Shown: positions 12,464 through 26,011, numbered from the stretch's first letter. The stretch: 64,000 nt of DNA from Cryptomeria japonica (GCF_030272615.1 NC_081414.1:916183648-916247647); one strand, 5' to 3'. Numbers and translations are program-made. The notes: generated by a model from the sequence alone, not told the origin.

Positions 12464-13026
12464 CAATGATAGAGTGATTCATCAACAAATCTATTCAACT
12501 CTCCAAACTCAACAATTAAATGAACAGAGTTTGTTCTGGGTGGGAGATTAAGGTGCGAAATTTGTTTGTGGTAGATAATTAGGTTGCATGGTGATCCTTC
12601 TGGATTCAATGATGTAGCAATCCATCAACATATGTATTAAGCTTTCCAAGCCTAACAATTTAATGAATAGAGTTTGTTCTTGTTGGTAGATTAAGGTGCA
12701 GAGTTTGTTTGTGGCGTCAAATTGGGTTGTATGGTGATCCTTCTAAATTCAATGATAGAACAATTCATCAACAAATTCTTTAAGCTCTCCAAAATCAAAA
12801 AATAATAGAGTTTGTTTTAGGTGAGACATTAAGGTACATAGTTTGTTTGTGGCATAGAATTGGGTTGCATAGTGATACTTCTAAATTCAATAATAGAGCA
12901 ATCCATTGAAAAATCTATTAAGATCTTCAAACTCAATAATTAAGTGAATAGATTTTGTTTTGGGTGGGAAATCAAGGTGCAGAGTTTGTTCATGGCATAG
13001 GATTTGGTTGCACAATGATCCTTTAG
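12464..13026 (+). repeat. Tandem repeat, four copies of ~138-143 bp
   Basis: Units begin at about 12464, 12607, 12750 and 12888. Each has CAATGAT-like sequence, a CATCAACAAATCT block, GAGTTTGTTTTGGGTGGGA, TTAAGGTGCAGAGTTTG and GGTTGCATAGTGATCC. Units differ by many substitutions, so the array is old. No coding potential is evident; both strands are broken by stops in all but short frames. Confidence 0.85.
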
Positions 13027-14865
13027 AAGGCCCATAACTTTCACCCTTGTGAGGAGTCGTTCCAATAGCCAATGTATCACAAGCATCTAATAGGATGGAT
13101 ATGAAAGATGTCATAAACCTTGTGGAAGATATTATTGGCAATTGCAATGTCAACAAGGAAAAAGCCTTTGGGCATGTCTCTTTCCGAATCTCTCAAAATT
13201 GGTTCAAATGATAAATTATTGAAATACACTGCTTCAAGAGCCAGTTGGTTACAAAAATTATATGAATGCATGGGTTGGAATGGATTATGCTTTTGAAATC
13301 AAGATACGATTCTTAAGTTCATGGTTCAAAATGTTAGTTTTTAGTTAATTAATTTTGTTATATTAGTTTAATTATTTGTGTTTGGGTAGTTTTTTGTTAT
13401 TGCCATTATTTCATATTTATATGAATGATTGAAAAGTTGAAAAATATGGTTTTATAAGCTCATTTGACAACACGAATTCAACCTACATATTATATTTTTT
13501 GCATGTTACTTTTATATAACTTACAAATGTAAATCCTTATCATTATGTGTATTGTTCTTGGATCCTTCACTAGTATTAGAGAAAGGTTGACAAATAGAGA
13601 AGGAAAGTTGAAGCCATATCTAGGTTTTGAAGAAATCGAAGGTAAATAAATGTGTGATAAATTATGTGAGTGAATATTGATGAAATAATCTGCTAAAAAG
13701 AAAATCATTAATTATTATCTCTAATCATTGTAGACATTTGCAATCTCATGGAGGACATCAAATTATATATCTCAAAGTTTACAAATTGTTGTCAAGAATG
13801 TTTTTTCATTGTTAAGTCAATAAATGTGGGTTGGAAAATTCAAAAGACACATTTTATAACGGTGAGATATATATTTTATGAACAACTTTATTTTTTACGT
13901 TTTACATGAACTGAGAACAAATTATGAGTAAATTGAACAAAATGAAGATTTAAAAGTTTACAAGATGTAATGGAGGTTGTAGAACCCATGAGAGGTTGAG
14001 GAATATTCTCTTCTCCAATCATCTTCTTCCTTGGATATTGGGCACATTGTTTGGTATAGTGTTGTATTTTCAATTCCAAGTTGGTGTGATGTGTTCAATT
14101 TTAGTCTTTTCATTCAGCACTAAGGAGGAGTAGTTCTAGGCAAGCTATGTTATTTTTCTTCTACCTCTTGAATAATGGGAGAAAATTAGATCCTTTATCA
14201 ACCATTTAGTGGTTTAAAAACTTTCATAGGTGTTGTTTATGTCAAATAAATAGATTAAAATTGGTGTAAGCTAATATATGGTCAAGTAGTTATTCATTGA
14301 TTTAGTGTGCGCCTAAGGGTTACAAGTACAATAGATTGCTAGAATAGTGTTAATTGTAGTTTGGAATATGGTAGCCAAGATACTCAAAAAAATCGGTGGC
14401 TAGGATGATGAAAGAGGAAGGCCTTTGGTAGCCAAGACAATGATGTTTCAGTAGCTAAGACAATAAAGACTTGGAATGATCTTTTAAACTTTGATCATAT
14501 TGCATGTGGTATAGATGATCAAAAGCATGTTGATAGATGATAAATTTTAGCATGATCATGTTACATAGTAATATGGATATACATAATGGATCTTTAGACC
14601 ATGTGAGGTATTTGTATAAGGCACTACATGTATACAAATATCAAGTTTTTCTCATAGAGGGATGTGAAGCAAATGATAGGGCATGAAGAGGGTGCATAAA
14701 AGCATCAAAATTGATTGATCAATATCAGGAGATAATAGACTAAGTTGATTCAATGAAAAGTGAGCTAGTTTGATAGATGTTTTAAATCATCTTTAGGTCC
14801 TCTTTGGATCAATGGGTTTTAATTGGGTTTATGTTTTGAAGTGTTAGCTTGTATCTACTTAACAT
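13027..14865. other. No gene seen
   Basis: AT-rich sequence with only short unmatched frames. A loosely repeated phrase (GTAGCCAAGA / GTAGCTAAGA) occurs around 14370-14460. The start of the copia LTR that ends near 15801 may fall at the right end of this stretch. Confidence 0.5.
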
Positions 14866-15299
14866 TGTTGTGTTAGTTTAATTATTGATGAGCATTTAAT
14901 AGTTACCTAAGTGGTTGAAAAAATGACTATAATTGTGTCACAACCTTGCATTTACATAAGGTTACTATTTATAGTAAGCTTATGTTTGAGCACAAATTGG
15001 TTTTAAATTTTCCCCAAAGCTTCAAATTGGCTAGATAAGCATGCTGACAAACTTTTTTTGCAAGATCATAACTAGATTTGAAGATATTTAAAAAGTTTAT
15101 GTTTTTTGAAGTTGCGATAAATGTTTGAAATTTCATTTGGAGGACTTTAGAGGCTCCAAAACGGCCTGAAAAGTGGGTGCAACCAGCATAGATGATTATG
15201 AGGTGACAGAGCACATCGCGATCTTTCTGACGCTTCAAACAGTTCATCAATCAGATACCCAATTTAGAAGTTATGGCCTTCTGAAGTTTGGTCTCCTAA

Positions 15300-15801
15300 A
15301 ATAGGAAATATAAAAATGCATCAAACAGATTAATGAATTGTAAAAGAGAGTTACACTAGTTGACATGTGTTTTGACACATCATAGGCATCTAGGTTGGAG
15401 ATAAGGTTGGTTCCACTTTATTGGGTGGTTTTAGCCCATGGTTTTGTAAAATCGTTTGATGGTTTCATGTATTGTATCTCCTATATATGAGGTGTGTGAG
15501 ATAGAGGTTGGGTGTAAGAGTCATATAGCTATTGAGTTACCTCTAAATCTTTGGTTGGTGATACTCCTGTGATAAGCTTTTCTCTGCAAGTATATTGTAA
15601 TTTGTTATTGATTCCCGAATAATATATTGGGTGGCTTTTGGAGTGTAGGGTTTTTATCCCAAAAGGGTTTTCCCCATGTAAATCATTGTGTTGTGGTATG
15701 CATGCTATTTATGATTACTTTTGTAATTGTTGTAATGATCTATAAAAGTTTTTGCATTACCCTCCTCTCAAGGTTAGTGTAGGAAGTTGTTCTACTACTT
15801 A
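15300..15801 (+). mobile_element. Copia-type LTR, 3' part (R/U5)
   Basis: A TATA box (TATATATGA, 15483) is followed about 165 bp later by a U5-type hairpin (about 15648-15675, GGGTTTTTATCCC then AAAAGGGTTTTCCCC) and then a pyrimidine block ACCCTCCTCTCAAGG (about 15760). This order is that of a plant copia LTR from the end of U3 to the end of U5. The 5' end may lie near 14866 (TGTTGTGTTAG) but I could not fix it, and I saw no gag-pol next to it. Confidence 0.55.
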
Positions 15802-18785
15802 ACTCCCTTACAATAATCCTATATTTGATAATGTAAAATTCAACATGCACAATATTTTTTTGCATATTCCTTTTATATCTTGCAAATATTATTTCTTCTT
15901 AGGATTTTTTTACAATTGATCTTGGATCCTACAATAAGAATGTTTCTATTTTTAGTATACGCTATCTCTACTCCATTTATCTTCTCAATTGACAATAGTT
16001 ATGTGTCAAATCTCCCTTATCAAAGTGAAATTCACTTGAAACATTTGCTCCTATAATTGAGCCAATCCTCTATTTTTCTACTCTCCTCTAGATCACTTAT
16101 CATCCTCACTTGCATATGTCTAGAGTCTATATATTGTAGTCCATTTCTTTGTTTTACATGTACTCTTGAGTACTAATATTTAAATAATGTTATTCTTAGA
16201 TTCTTTACAATTGAGTTAGTATCATCTCAAGTTGTTTTGATCTTAGGGCAGCTTAGTATTAAATTATTATTTATTAAATTAAACGTGGTTATAGAATAGG
16301 GTACTATAGCTAAAAATTGATTCAATCTAAAGTAGTGTTTTAGCTTTTTTCACCTAGGGTTTATAATTATGCAAAAGGGATCTTTTCTTATATCACTCAT
16401 CGTAGGAGTCCTTTAGAAAATAAATTGGTTGTTCCATTACATTTAGAATGATCAAATTAACTAGGGAATACTTTTGTTTCATCCCCATAAAACATTAGAA
16501 ATTAATTTAGTGTAGATTTACTAATAGGGTTTAAATTTTATTTTTACAAGAAACTCAAATTGTAGCATAAAAAAGTATGCACTTCTCACAATTTCATGTG
16601 TTTTTTAGCATTCATATATGTACTTGTGATTGATCATATGAAAATGTGCCTATCTCAAGTCCAAATTAGCAAACATGAACACATCATACAACATCTATCC
16701 CTTTGAACTATCATATTAGGTAGGATACTAGCACCCAACACTAATATCCTCTCAATTTGGACCTTTGAATTGCCAAAAAAGGATAGACACTAGCACCTAG
16801 CACTAGTGTCCCCCCAATTTAGCCCCAAATTCAAAAGTTTAGATGTTAGCTTTGGGCTCTTAATAGATATAATCTAGTCATTGAGATCTTCTAAAAAAAT
16901 CTTGTGAAAAGGTGTCAGTTGCATATAAAAGAAATTCCTTTTCTCATTTGCAAGGAATTTATAAGAATATCTCTCTCATATCCTAATAATTCAAGAGTAA
17001 TCAAATTAAGAAGTCTAAAGGCATTGTCAAGCACATAGTAATATGCTATCAAGCATCATTCATTATTTATGATTTATCATTATTATCATGTTGTACTAAT
17101 CTTTTGCAAGACTAAATGTGGGTAAGTTAACATCACCTTGCATGAGAGTCAAGCAATTTTTTCATGCCTAAGGTAACCATTTCAATTTGTGTTGTTTATT
17201 TGCCTCTGCACATGAGGGAGCATGCAATGGTTTTTCATCATTATTATTTATATTGTGGAAGTGGAAACACTAACATGGGGTTTTAATTAGGAAAGCCCCT
17301 ATACAAACAACCTGTTCCTCTCTTTTGTGTGTATAGATGCAATTTTGAGATTGTGATACATACAAGCAAAGTAGATAGTGACAAACACTTCGAACAAAAA
17401 TCCCTTAGACACTAGATCTAGGTACTTGTGTGTGGACACTTTTTCTTGAAATTTTGAGGAAAACAACCCAGTAGGATCTTTCAACACCATATTATAATAG
17501 AACAACCTTTAGGATAGAAGCACAAGAAACACTTTAGTTTAGAACAATCAACACCAGATTTAGTACGAGGTTCTTTGTATTTCATTTTTTAGATGTGTTA
17601 CTTCTATAATTTTGTTCTATATTTTTTATATTCAATCCATCTCGTTCAATTTACCCTTCTTTCTAAGCCTAGTCCATTGTACATGCATTCAACCAATCCT
17701 AATCACATGCAATAAGAAGAAGTGTTAATCTAAGACAATGTGGCTCTTCCTTATCAAAGCCAAGGTTATATAGACATGCTCCCTTTTCTTTATCTTTTAC
17801 TGGATTTATGGGTTGATTGTCTCCATCACATATATTAAACCACAAATCATTCAAAATGAGAGTAATTTTAAGTTCCCTATAACATTATATCCATTTTTTC
17901 TTTCGAGATATGGTTTTATCAACCATTGTCACACATTTCGAATTTAAAAATTGCACAACTCTTCTCTATAGATTTATTTATTTGATTCTTCTTACTTTAA
18001 TTTGTATATTTAAAATCATTAAGTAAAAATAATACCTCTTTTATTTTTTGTTATTTATTGTCGTAAAAATAAATAGAAAAAAATAACGAAATACAAATTT
18101 AATATTTAGTATCGAAATCCTTTAGATAACATTCAAATGTTTGCTTAATAAACATGATTAATAGAAGAGTAGTGTTGCTCTATATGGGAGCCACTCCTTT
18201 CAAATATTTTACATGAATCAGATTTGAAATTGTGCTACACACAACAAAGTATCTATTTCCAACATTCAAGCTAGTGGCTTTGTCTCATTTATGACAATGA
18301 ACTTGTTCAATCCTCTTTCAATTTTTTCATTTGAATATTTGTTTAGGTTGTAGCACATGGACAACAAATTTGTTGTGGCAAATATGCTTCTTCTTTTATT
18401 GCTATTTGTCTTTTGTATAGTAGAATATCCACTTATTTAAATCATCATAGTTTTGCAAGTGTAGGAAAAAGCGGACACTCCAAACTCTACATATTGACAC
18501 ACTATGAATCTCTTTGCCAACTACATTAAAACAACCTTACGCATTGAATAGTTTAAAAACATTTTTTACATCAATCCATCACATTGCTGGTATCGATGTT
18601 ATGGAAGGGATGACCTGCGTCCTCATACCCTTATGATTTGATATCACTATAATCAAGATTGAAAAAGTATAATACTTATTATTTCAAAATAAAGATCTAC
18701 AATCTTATTGAAGAACAATTTAACTACCATAAATAAATTGAGAAAAGGGGGGATTCCATATTAACTTAGTGTTGAGATTTCTATA
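15802..18785. other. No gene seen; one short local repeat
   Basis: AT-rich sequence without a recognisable gene. At about 16721-16830 two related units occur, built on ACTAGCACCCAACACTAATA and ACTAGCACCTAGCACTAGTG, each followed by a CTCCCAATTT-like block, about 76 bp apart. The rest has no structure I can name. Confidence 0.5.
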
Positions 18786-18801
18786 GATTGATCAATATTT
18801 T

Positions 18802-18962
18802 GAATTATTATTATTATTATGTTTGATTAGATTTGACCCAAGACCTTCCCCATTCTATGGAAGGCCAAGAATTCCACTTTTAGATGTCCTTATTGGGAAT
18901 TGAACTTGGGTCTCCACAGTGAGAACCCAGTGTTTTAACCAGTTAAATTCAACCCCTTGGAC
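18802..18962 (-). mobile_element. tRNA-derived SINE, copy 2, with 16-bp target duplication
   Basis: A full-length 161-bp copy on the minus strand. GATTGATCAATATTTT flanks it exactly at 18786-18801 and 18963-18978. Its 3' tail, read on the minus strand, is a run of ATA/TAA triplets (18806-18821 on plus). The head has a box A-like region and box B-like AGTTCAATTCC. The body matches 7765-7917. The exact duplication gives the true ends of this SINE family. Confidence 0.9.
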
Positions 18963-19507
18963 GATTGATCAATATTTTAAGAGTTAACTACTTTGGATTA
19001 TTCTACTCAATTTGGATGGGTTCCACATTTTATTTTTATATGAAGATTTATTTTAAAAACTTATTATTAATCTATAGATTACTACATCTAGATGTAGTAA
19101 TAGATGGAATTTTTTCTGTGTAGAAACAAAATTGTTTTGAATTGTTTTAAATTTGACATTCAGATAAGATGGCTCATGACATTCAAATAATAATGTATTA
19201 TTTTGAAAAATCATTCGCTGGCAGATAGAAACGTTGATAAAGAATATATAGATAGATTTCTTAGTAAATGCTGGGGGTTTGCACGCAGTTTTAATCATTC
19301 AGTGCACAAAAACTAGCTATATTTGTAATATTATTAATCCAGATGTGTGGGCCACCATTGGAAACGCTAGAAAGTTGCATGCTTCTCTGTAGATTTAGAG
19401 ATAAACTAATGGTGGAATGACAGAAAGCTTATGTAAGTTGAAAACAACTTACACATCTCCATCACCATTTTCAACAGTTTCTGAAGAACAGTCTCTTTCA
19501 ATCTGAC

Positions 19508-19772
19508 CACTTGCTGCATCATCTCCATCATCTTGTGTGATTCTAAAGTCCTCTCCTTCTAGACTCATTATAATAGCAGTAATGGTTCTGCCTCATCAAC
19601 TACCAAATCTATTGTTTCTGAAGAACAGTTTCTTTCAATCTGATTGGTTGGGAGTTTTACCACTTGCTGCATCATCTCCATCATCTTGTGTGATTCTAAA
19701 GTCCTCTCCCTTTAGACTCATTATAATAGCAGTAATGGTCCTGCCTCATCAACTACCAAATCTATTGCATCA
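19508..19772 (+). repeat. 153-bp tandem duplication
   Basis: CACTTGCTGCATCATCTCC begins at 19509 and 19662. The following text, including GTGATTCTAAAGTCCTCTCC and CTCATTATAATAGCAGTAAT, is nearly identical in both. The open frame at 19537-19884 runs through both units because 153 is divisible by three; I regard it as a product of the duplication. Confidence 0.85.
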
Positions 19773-19977
19773 TCTCCTCTCTCTCCCTCCTCATGGTAGG
19801 AGTAATGTTCCTGTCTCACCACTTGCCTCTAAACGTAATTTTCTTGAGAAATTAGAATGTTCTACCTCACTAGTATTCATCTAGGCATTGGGCGCTTTGT
19901 TATTTTCTCAAGGTTTTTAAGTTTTCTTTCTTTAATAATGGTAATGTAATGAGAATTGTTGGGTCAAAAATTAGGTT

Positions 19978-20244
19978 TTGAAGCATGACATGGCCATGGA
20001 AGAGGACAACAAATTTGCCAAAACCCTCTTTGCGAAGTTTGAAAGCATGACGTGGCCTTCGAAGAGGGCAAAACAAATCTGCCAAAGTTTTGAAACATGG
20101 TTTAAGCTAGAGCAGGTAGCCGTAGACAATTTGAAGCTGTCCAAAGGGTTAAGGAGTTTTGCACACTGTTTTGGGAACACTTGGAGTTTTATTGTTGCTG
20201 ATTTGGTGATGACTAGGCTGGTCAAAATAATTGATGGTTGCTGA
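19978..20244 (+). other. Short open frame with internal duplication, function unknown
   Basis: An 88-codon frame. Its first half is two related ~56-bp units, GAAGCATGACATGGCC.. and GAAAGCATGACGTGGCC.., each followed by a GCAAAA/ACAAAT..TGCCAAA block. No domain, signal peptide or membrane segment is recognised. The minus strand also reads open over part of it. It may be a piece of an unrecognised element rather than a gene. Confidence 0.3.
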
Positions 20245-21110
20245 TTTGGATAGCAAGTTGCTCAAGCACTTCAAGCTTGAAAACTGCCGAAATATTTCAA
20301 GGAAATCTGCAGCGAGATAAATAGATCTCCTTCATAGCAAGAATGAAATATGAAGTGATTTAAATATCCAAACCCTTATGCCAAAAAGGTTAATAGTTGC
20401 ACGCCATGATAATGAATCCTATGCAATATCAAAACTCTTCAAACTCTCATGCCAAAAATGTCAACACAACATTGAAATGCTTTCAATATCAAAGGTAGCT
20501 CTAGGCAAGGCAGGCAAGGCATTCTATCTCTAAGAAATTTATGAAAGAAACAACACAAAAAATGATATTCCAAATCTTTTAACATATTATGAAATATTTG
20601 TAAGATATCTTAAATAAATACTAATCAGGTAGAGCTTTCACTATCAAAATTAATCTTCTTCAAAAAGGATTTCATCTTTAAAAAGATTGAATTGAATCCA
20701 ATCCACAACTTTAAAAATCATTTAGGGTTTTTTCTCAATCAAAGAGAAATTTTGTAAAATAATAAACTCCACATAGTGCAAATGAGCTTCAAATAACTTT
20801 TTATAAACTCCTCCAAGCCAAGCGCCCTAATTAGGTTTTGTGCACTTTAATTTAACTCTAGATTCACCATATGTCTCTTTAAGCGCCCAGAAGAAAATCT
20901 CTTTATTAAGATTTTAAATTGATATCTTATAACTCTCTAGACTCCAATATTAAGTCACTTTATTAAATTAAATAAAGTTAGATAAATATTTAATTTAGGC
21001 AATCATCAACTATACAAAAATAACAACTCTGCCAACTGACCAAATTGGTATCCAAACTAACACTTTACTATAAATAGTAAGTATTAATAATTTGTCTAAA
21101 ATCCTTCCTC
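20245..21110. other. No gene seen
   Basis: AT-rich sequence ending in front of the SINE at 21111. Nothing recognised. Confidence 0.5.
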
Positions 21111-21312
21111 TTGAGTTGGCCTAGTGGTGTAGAACTTGTGCTCTTGAAAGAGAGATCACAAGTTCAAATCCCACAAGGGGTAAGGTATGTATACCTCATT
21201 TGTAACACAGTTAAGTGTCTCTCGCAAGGAGTATAGGGTAGTCCCATATTGCTATAAGCTATTTATACACCCATATACGGACTGCCCAACATCGCAAACT
21301 ATAAAGAAACTT
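21111..21312 (+). mobile_element. tRNA-derived SINE, second type
   Basis: Starts near TTGAGTTGGCCTAGTGGTGT, which holds a box A-like sequence (TGGCCTAGTGG), followed by box B-like AAGTTCAAATCC at about 21160. The tail region includes TACCTCATTTGTAACAC and ends in T-rich sequence near 21312. The head is unlike the 7765/18802 family, so it is a separate SINE type. I could not see a target duplication, so the 3' limit is approximate. Confidence 0.65.
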
Positions 21313-21570
21313 TATTTCTTTCTTTTTCCACAAAGTGTCAAATGACTTGAATAAATCATACGAGCTCACTGTCGACATTGAAATGCTCATCTAAATAGGC
21401 TAACACAAACACTAAAAGTCCACCAACTTCACTACAAGAGAACCTAATAAAAGAGACATTACAATTATTAGGACAATCAGATAAGGTAATTTAAGGCTAG
21501 GAGCACATTTATTATCTTTCAAAGAAAATGTCATAATTATGTGGAAATTATCCTAAAAAACATTAAGAGA

Positions 21571-21700
21571 GTGGACACCAAAAACGAGTTTAGAAATACA
21601 AGGTGTAGATTGCAAAGTAGTTAATTTCTAACCTTGAAAATACATGGAAGATATAGTGTATCAAGAAAAAATAAAAAGGTAAGAAGGTTTTGTAAGATGA
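21571..21700 (+). repeat. Diverged direct repeat (partner about 23196-23345)
   Basis: GTGGACACCAAAAACGAG.. here resembles GTGGACACTAAAATGAG.. near 23196. Both continue with an ACCTTG.AAATACAT block, a TATCAAGAAAAAA / CATCAAGAAAAAA block and GGTAAGAAGGTT. Substitutions and indels are many. The rest of 21313-23555 has no gene I can support. Confidence 0.5.
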
Positions 21701-23555
21701 AATAAACATTAAGCATATATATATTGTGCACCTTTGATTTTGAAACTAGTGAAGGAGAACACCTAGTTGCTAACTCCAAAGACTTACCATCTCACTATAA
21801 TAAGCCACTAAAAATATGACAAGTCAATGTTGATTTAGATTAGAAACCAAAGATGACCACTACATATGGGATTGTTGGGGGAGAGGAGCATTTAGTTCAC
21901 ATAATTATTTTTTTATGTGAACACGAAGATTTGTTCCCCCAAGAATTTGAAGAGATGAAGGGACTGCACAATTCTCTTAAGAAAAACCTAGAGTAGATTG
22001 AATCCAAGCTCCAAGCTAGTTAATAAGTGGATATATTGCTTACATTTGAATTTGTAGATGAAGGCCAAGGATGAAAAATACAAGTTGGAAGTAAGCATCA
22101 TTTTCCTAGTTAATGGACTAAAATAGGTAAGCCCAATTTACGTTAATAATTAGTACATTAGTGATATCTATCTTACCCCCTTCAATGTAAGATAGCTATT
22201 ATTTTATATTCTTTCAAGACCTTTGATTTAGTAGATTGACAAAGTTGGAAAGGAGTTTCATAGACATTAAACATATGAAATTGGTTGTTGCACAAACTTT
22301 AGGCACTAATGAAGAGTAGATAGAACGAACCACATCACATGCATCCAAGCTTGACAAAGGAGAAAACTAGAAGTAAACTTTCCTAGCATCATATAGAATA
22401 ACGTAGAAAGGGTGACCAAGACAATAGCAATAAGGACTTTAATAGTTCCATGGTTTCCCAACTAACATTTTCATATCCCTTAAGAGACAAGACATTTTTT
22501 ACCAAGAAAGAACAATTTTCATATGCCTAAGGAAGTTTTCTCTTTCTACAGATGTTGAGACCCAAACCTTTATCATTGAAGCAATCTTATAATAATCTTA
22601 TTCGATCCTATAATAATTAAAAGATGAACAATTTTTTAATTATAAAGAGAGAATATTTAGAAGACAACAAAATATCTTGAATGGATTGCCACTTCAATAG
22701 GTCATACAATAGGTTGTACCCAAATCTTCTAAGAACCTTTTGAAGCAATTTCATAAAAGGAGGAAATGATTAGTGAAGATCTTAAAAGAGATATTTAGCA
22801 TGCATTGCTTGCAATTGTTCCATTACAACAAATTCTTTCTTGGTTGGAAGACAAGGTGGAGGGAGATTAATAGTAGTTCAGCCTATTATATTGTTCAATC
22901 ATGTGTGATTTACAATGTGGTAATCAAGCATGCCTTACTAGGTTTTTGGAGAGTTACCATTGAGAACCTAGTAAGGTTTAGGGCACAAATGGGTAACTAT
23001 TAAAGTCACCTTTTGAAATTTAATTAAAGCCACTAGAACCCACCTAATTTGGGTGTCTCTGCAAACTTAACAATCCAAAATTCCAGGATTGTCAAATACA
23101 GCAATCCTAAGGCTAGGAATGTTTGTATTATCTTTTGGTGATCAAAGTAAAGGCCAAACTCAAGGTGAAATAGTTCTAATAAAAACACAATATGGTAGTG
23201 GACACTAAAATGAGTACAAAAATAAAGCATAAAAATTTTGAGGTACACAATTTTTTACCTTGCAAATACATAAAATATGGTGGACATCAAGAAAAAAACA
23301 TTAAGGTAAGAAGGTTATACAAGAAAACAAGAGAAACATATTCATTGTGCAACAAGAAATATTTTGCTAACATAACAAGCTTCAAAAAATAAATATTATA
23401 ATTGTTAGCATCATTACAAGAAAAAAATACATTTAGCATTCTTTCTATTCCCCAAACTGTCAGTGAAATAATTTTAATTTTAAAGCAATAAAAAAATGTA
23501 AATAGTTTATCCCATGACCAAATATTTCTATAATATATCTCAAGAAGCTTGTAAA

Positions 23556-23815
23556 AATGTTCCAAAAAGTAAATGAACTTCAAGATTATCATACATAAAT
23601 CTCATTAAATAGCACCTTATAAAAAAAGTGTTTCATTTTGTGGCCCTGGATTTTTATGAGGTACTTCAACTGATAAAAATCTCAAAATTTTAAATAAAAA
23701 TGTTCCAAAAAGTAAATGAACTTCAAGGTGATCATACATAAATCTCATGTGTTTTTTTTTGGCCCTGGATTTTTATGAGATATCTGAAATTATAAAAATC
23801 TCAAAATTTTAACTA
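23556..23815 (+). repeat. Tandem duplication, ~143 and ~118 bp units
   Basis: AATGTTCCAAAAAGTAAATG occurs at about 23556 and 23699. Both units also contain CATACATAAATCTCAT and GGCCCTGGATTTTTATGAG followed by AAAAATCTCAAAATTTTAA. The second has lost ~25 bp. AT-rich and non-coding. Confidence 0.85.
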
Positions 23816-24278
23816 CATTGATCCAATATGTATTATTACGTTTCAAGAATGCACATAAAAAACTAACTGTAGTTTAGGCTGATCACTAATACGTTGGGAT
23901 GGAAGAGTCGACAGTTTGTGAGTATTTATGAATTCCTCCTGAAATATTGTATACTCGCTTAAAACCCTGCATAAGAAAATTTCAAAAAAGAAAAAAATGA
24001 GTTTAAAATCATGGCATAGATTAGATATTCTGCTTCCTCCAGACAATAGATTTTTCCAAAAAAAAACTATAAATTTCATAGGAGAATAATTGTAAAATGC
24101 TCGTATTAAATACAACTATACCCTTCATACATCTGATCTCTGAATCAATTTATTATGTGATTAAAATGAAAAGCATATTAAAAAAGCATCACTACAGATT
24201 TTGCCGTATCTAATTTCTTTTTGCAATAACCTTAGCTTTTATTTCCTGCATCCCAGGCTTCCAAACACTCTCTACTAA

Positions 24279-24420
24279 AAATGTATATACTACAGTATTA
24301 TTTTATATATGTATATATAACATTGACATTTCAGAAATGTATATACTACAGTAACATTTTATATATGTATATACGACATTGACATTTCAAAAAAGTATAT
24401 ACTACAGTAACATTTGTTTA
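24279..24420 (+). repeat. 56-bp tandem repeat, about 2.5 copies
   Basis: Units begin at about 24281, 24337 and 24393, each with GTATATACTACAGTA followed by a TTTTATATATGTATATA and CATTGACATTTCA block. Confidence 0.9.
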
Positions 24421-26011
24421 ATAGGTTGTCCTCCAATTAGTTTGTTATTACACATAAAACAATCACTTCCATGGTAGTGTAACACATTTGTTCTATACAC
24501 ATTTTTGAACATGCAAAGATGATGCAAAACCATTTCCATAATATGCTGAAAAAGTTGTATCATTTGTTTTTATTGTTTGTTATACTTTTTTTTTTTTAAT
24601 TCAAATTTATTTACAATTCATGCCATCAAATTTTTTAAAGACAATATTTAAATATATGTGTGCACCTAAGGGTGCTTGTAGCTACAATTCAAATGTCAGA
24701 AATATTCTCCAATTCAAAATTTTGCAGGTTGCTTGATATTTTTTAAATCATCCATTTACCTGTTTATTTAGATACAAAAGTAAATGTTATCCTAGAATAA
24801 ACTTCCATACATCTGGCATATAACTTGATAGTTCCATATTAACCATACATATAAATTTAGCCTCTAATTATAAAATTAAAACACTACACAAGAGAGCCCA
24901 TATTAACCTAGAATAAACTTCCATGCATAAACCATGCAAGTTAATGGAAAAAGAAAGGATCCACAAACCAGATAAGACGTGTACGAGAAGCTTGTAACAA
25001 AAGTGTTTCTTTCGAACGAGAAGATCTTTTAATTTACAAGGTACCTCGTGAACATTCATGGACTCCAAATTGGAAAAAGTATAGGATTATTACATACACT
25101 CAACAATAGAATACTGATAGGATATATGGATGAATAATCAATAATGAACTTCCATGTACAAGGCCATGCCACATACTTTGCAGAACACTAGTGATTGCCA
25201 TCCCAACAAATTGATAGAGATGGGTGTCTAAACATTAGCCATTCTTTTAAACCCACCCATTATGCTCAACTTCGAGGAGGTCCATCATTTTTTTATTAAA
25301 TGGTTAATTTATTATTACTTAGCACCTAGCGTATGTAAAGAGTTCTCTATAAAAGCTCTTTTTCTTAATTATCATAAATTCAATCACGATGGTGGACCAG
25401 AAAGGAGGATCAAAACATCGATGATTTCTCAAACCTTGAGTAGCAGGGATTTATAAAAGCTTTTTCATCATAAGTATGGCCTGTGGAAATTTCAAAAAGT
25501 TGATTTCCCCAAGGAGGCTACAGACAATAAGTACCACTTCCAAATCTGTTTTTGCATAATTTTATATAAATCACATATAGCTGCCCATAAACCATTCTAT
25601 AAAGAGTTTCCAAACAAGAACAATGTTGACCACAGATAAAAATCTAACCCTCACTTTCTAAAATATCTAGTCATTCATACGAATATTTTTGTTCACTTGG
25701 TCTCAATCCAGTAATAAATCAATAATGAAGACAAAATTGACATCAATTTTGGTTTTACAAATCACAATGTATCTTCTCGTAGTTTCAGCAGAGGCCAAGT
25801 CACAACAAACGTGCATCATCCAATGTTCCAAGATAGATCAGATATAACAGCTCGTGTGACTTTTAGAAAGATGCAGAACAAATTTTCCCAAAAAACCCCG
25901 ACATTGCAGTATGTGGTTGTGTAAACAATATTATAAAGTAAAGGTGCTATATATGAAGCATTGGCAGGCCCCACTTATGTTGTCAGTTTATATTACAAAT
26001 TAGCCGAGGAC
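24421..26011. other. No gene seen
   Basis: AT-rich sequence up to the target duplication of the hAT element. Short unmatched frames only (for example 25262-25456). Confidence 0.55.

Noticed and set aside
21111-21185. Functional tRNA gene
   Set aside because: Box A and box B are present, but the cloverleaf is not complete and the sequence runs on into a SINE body.
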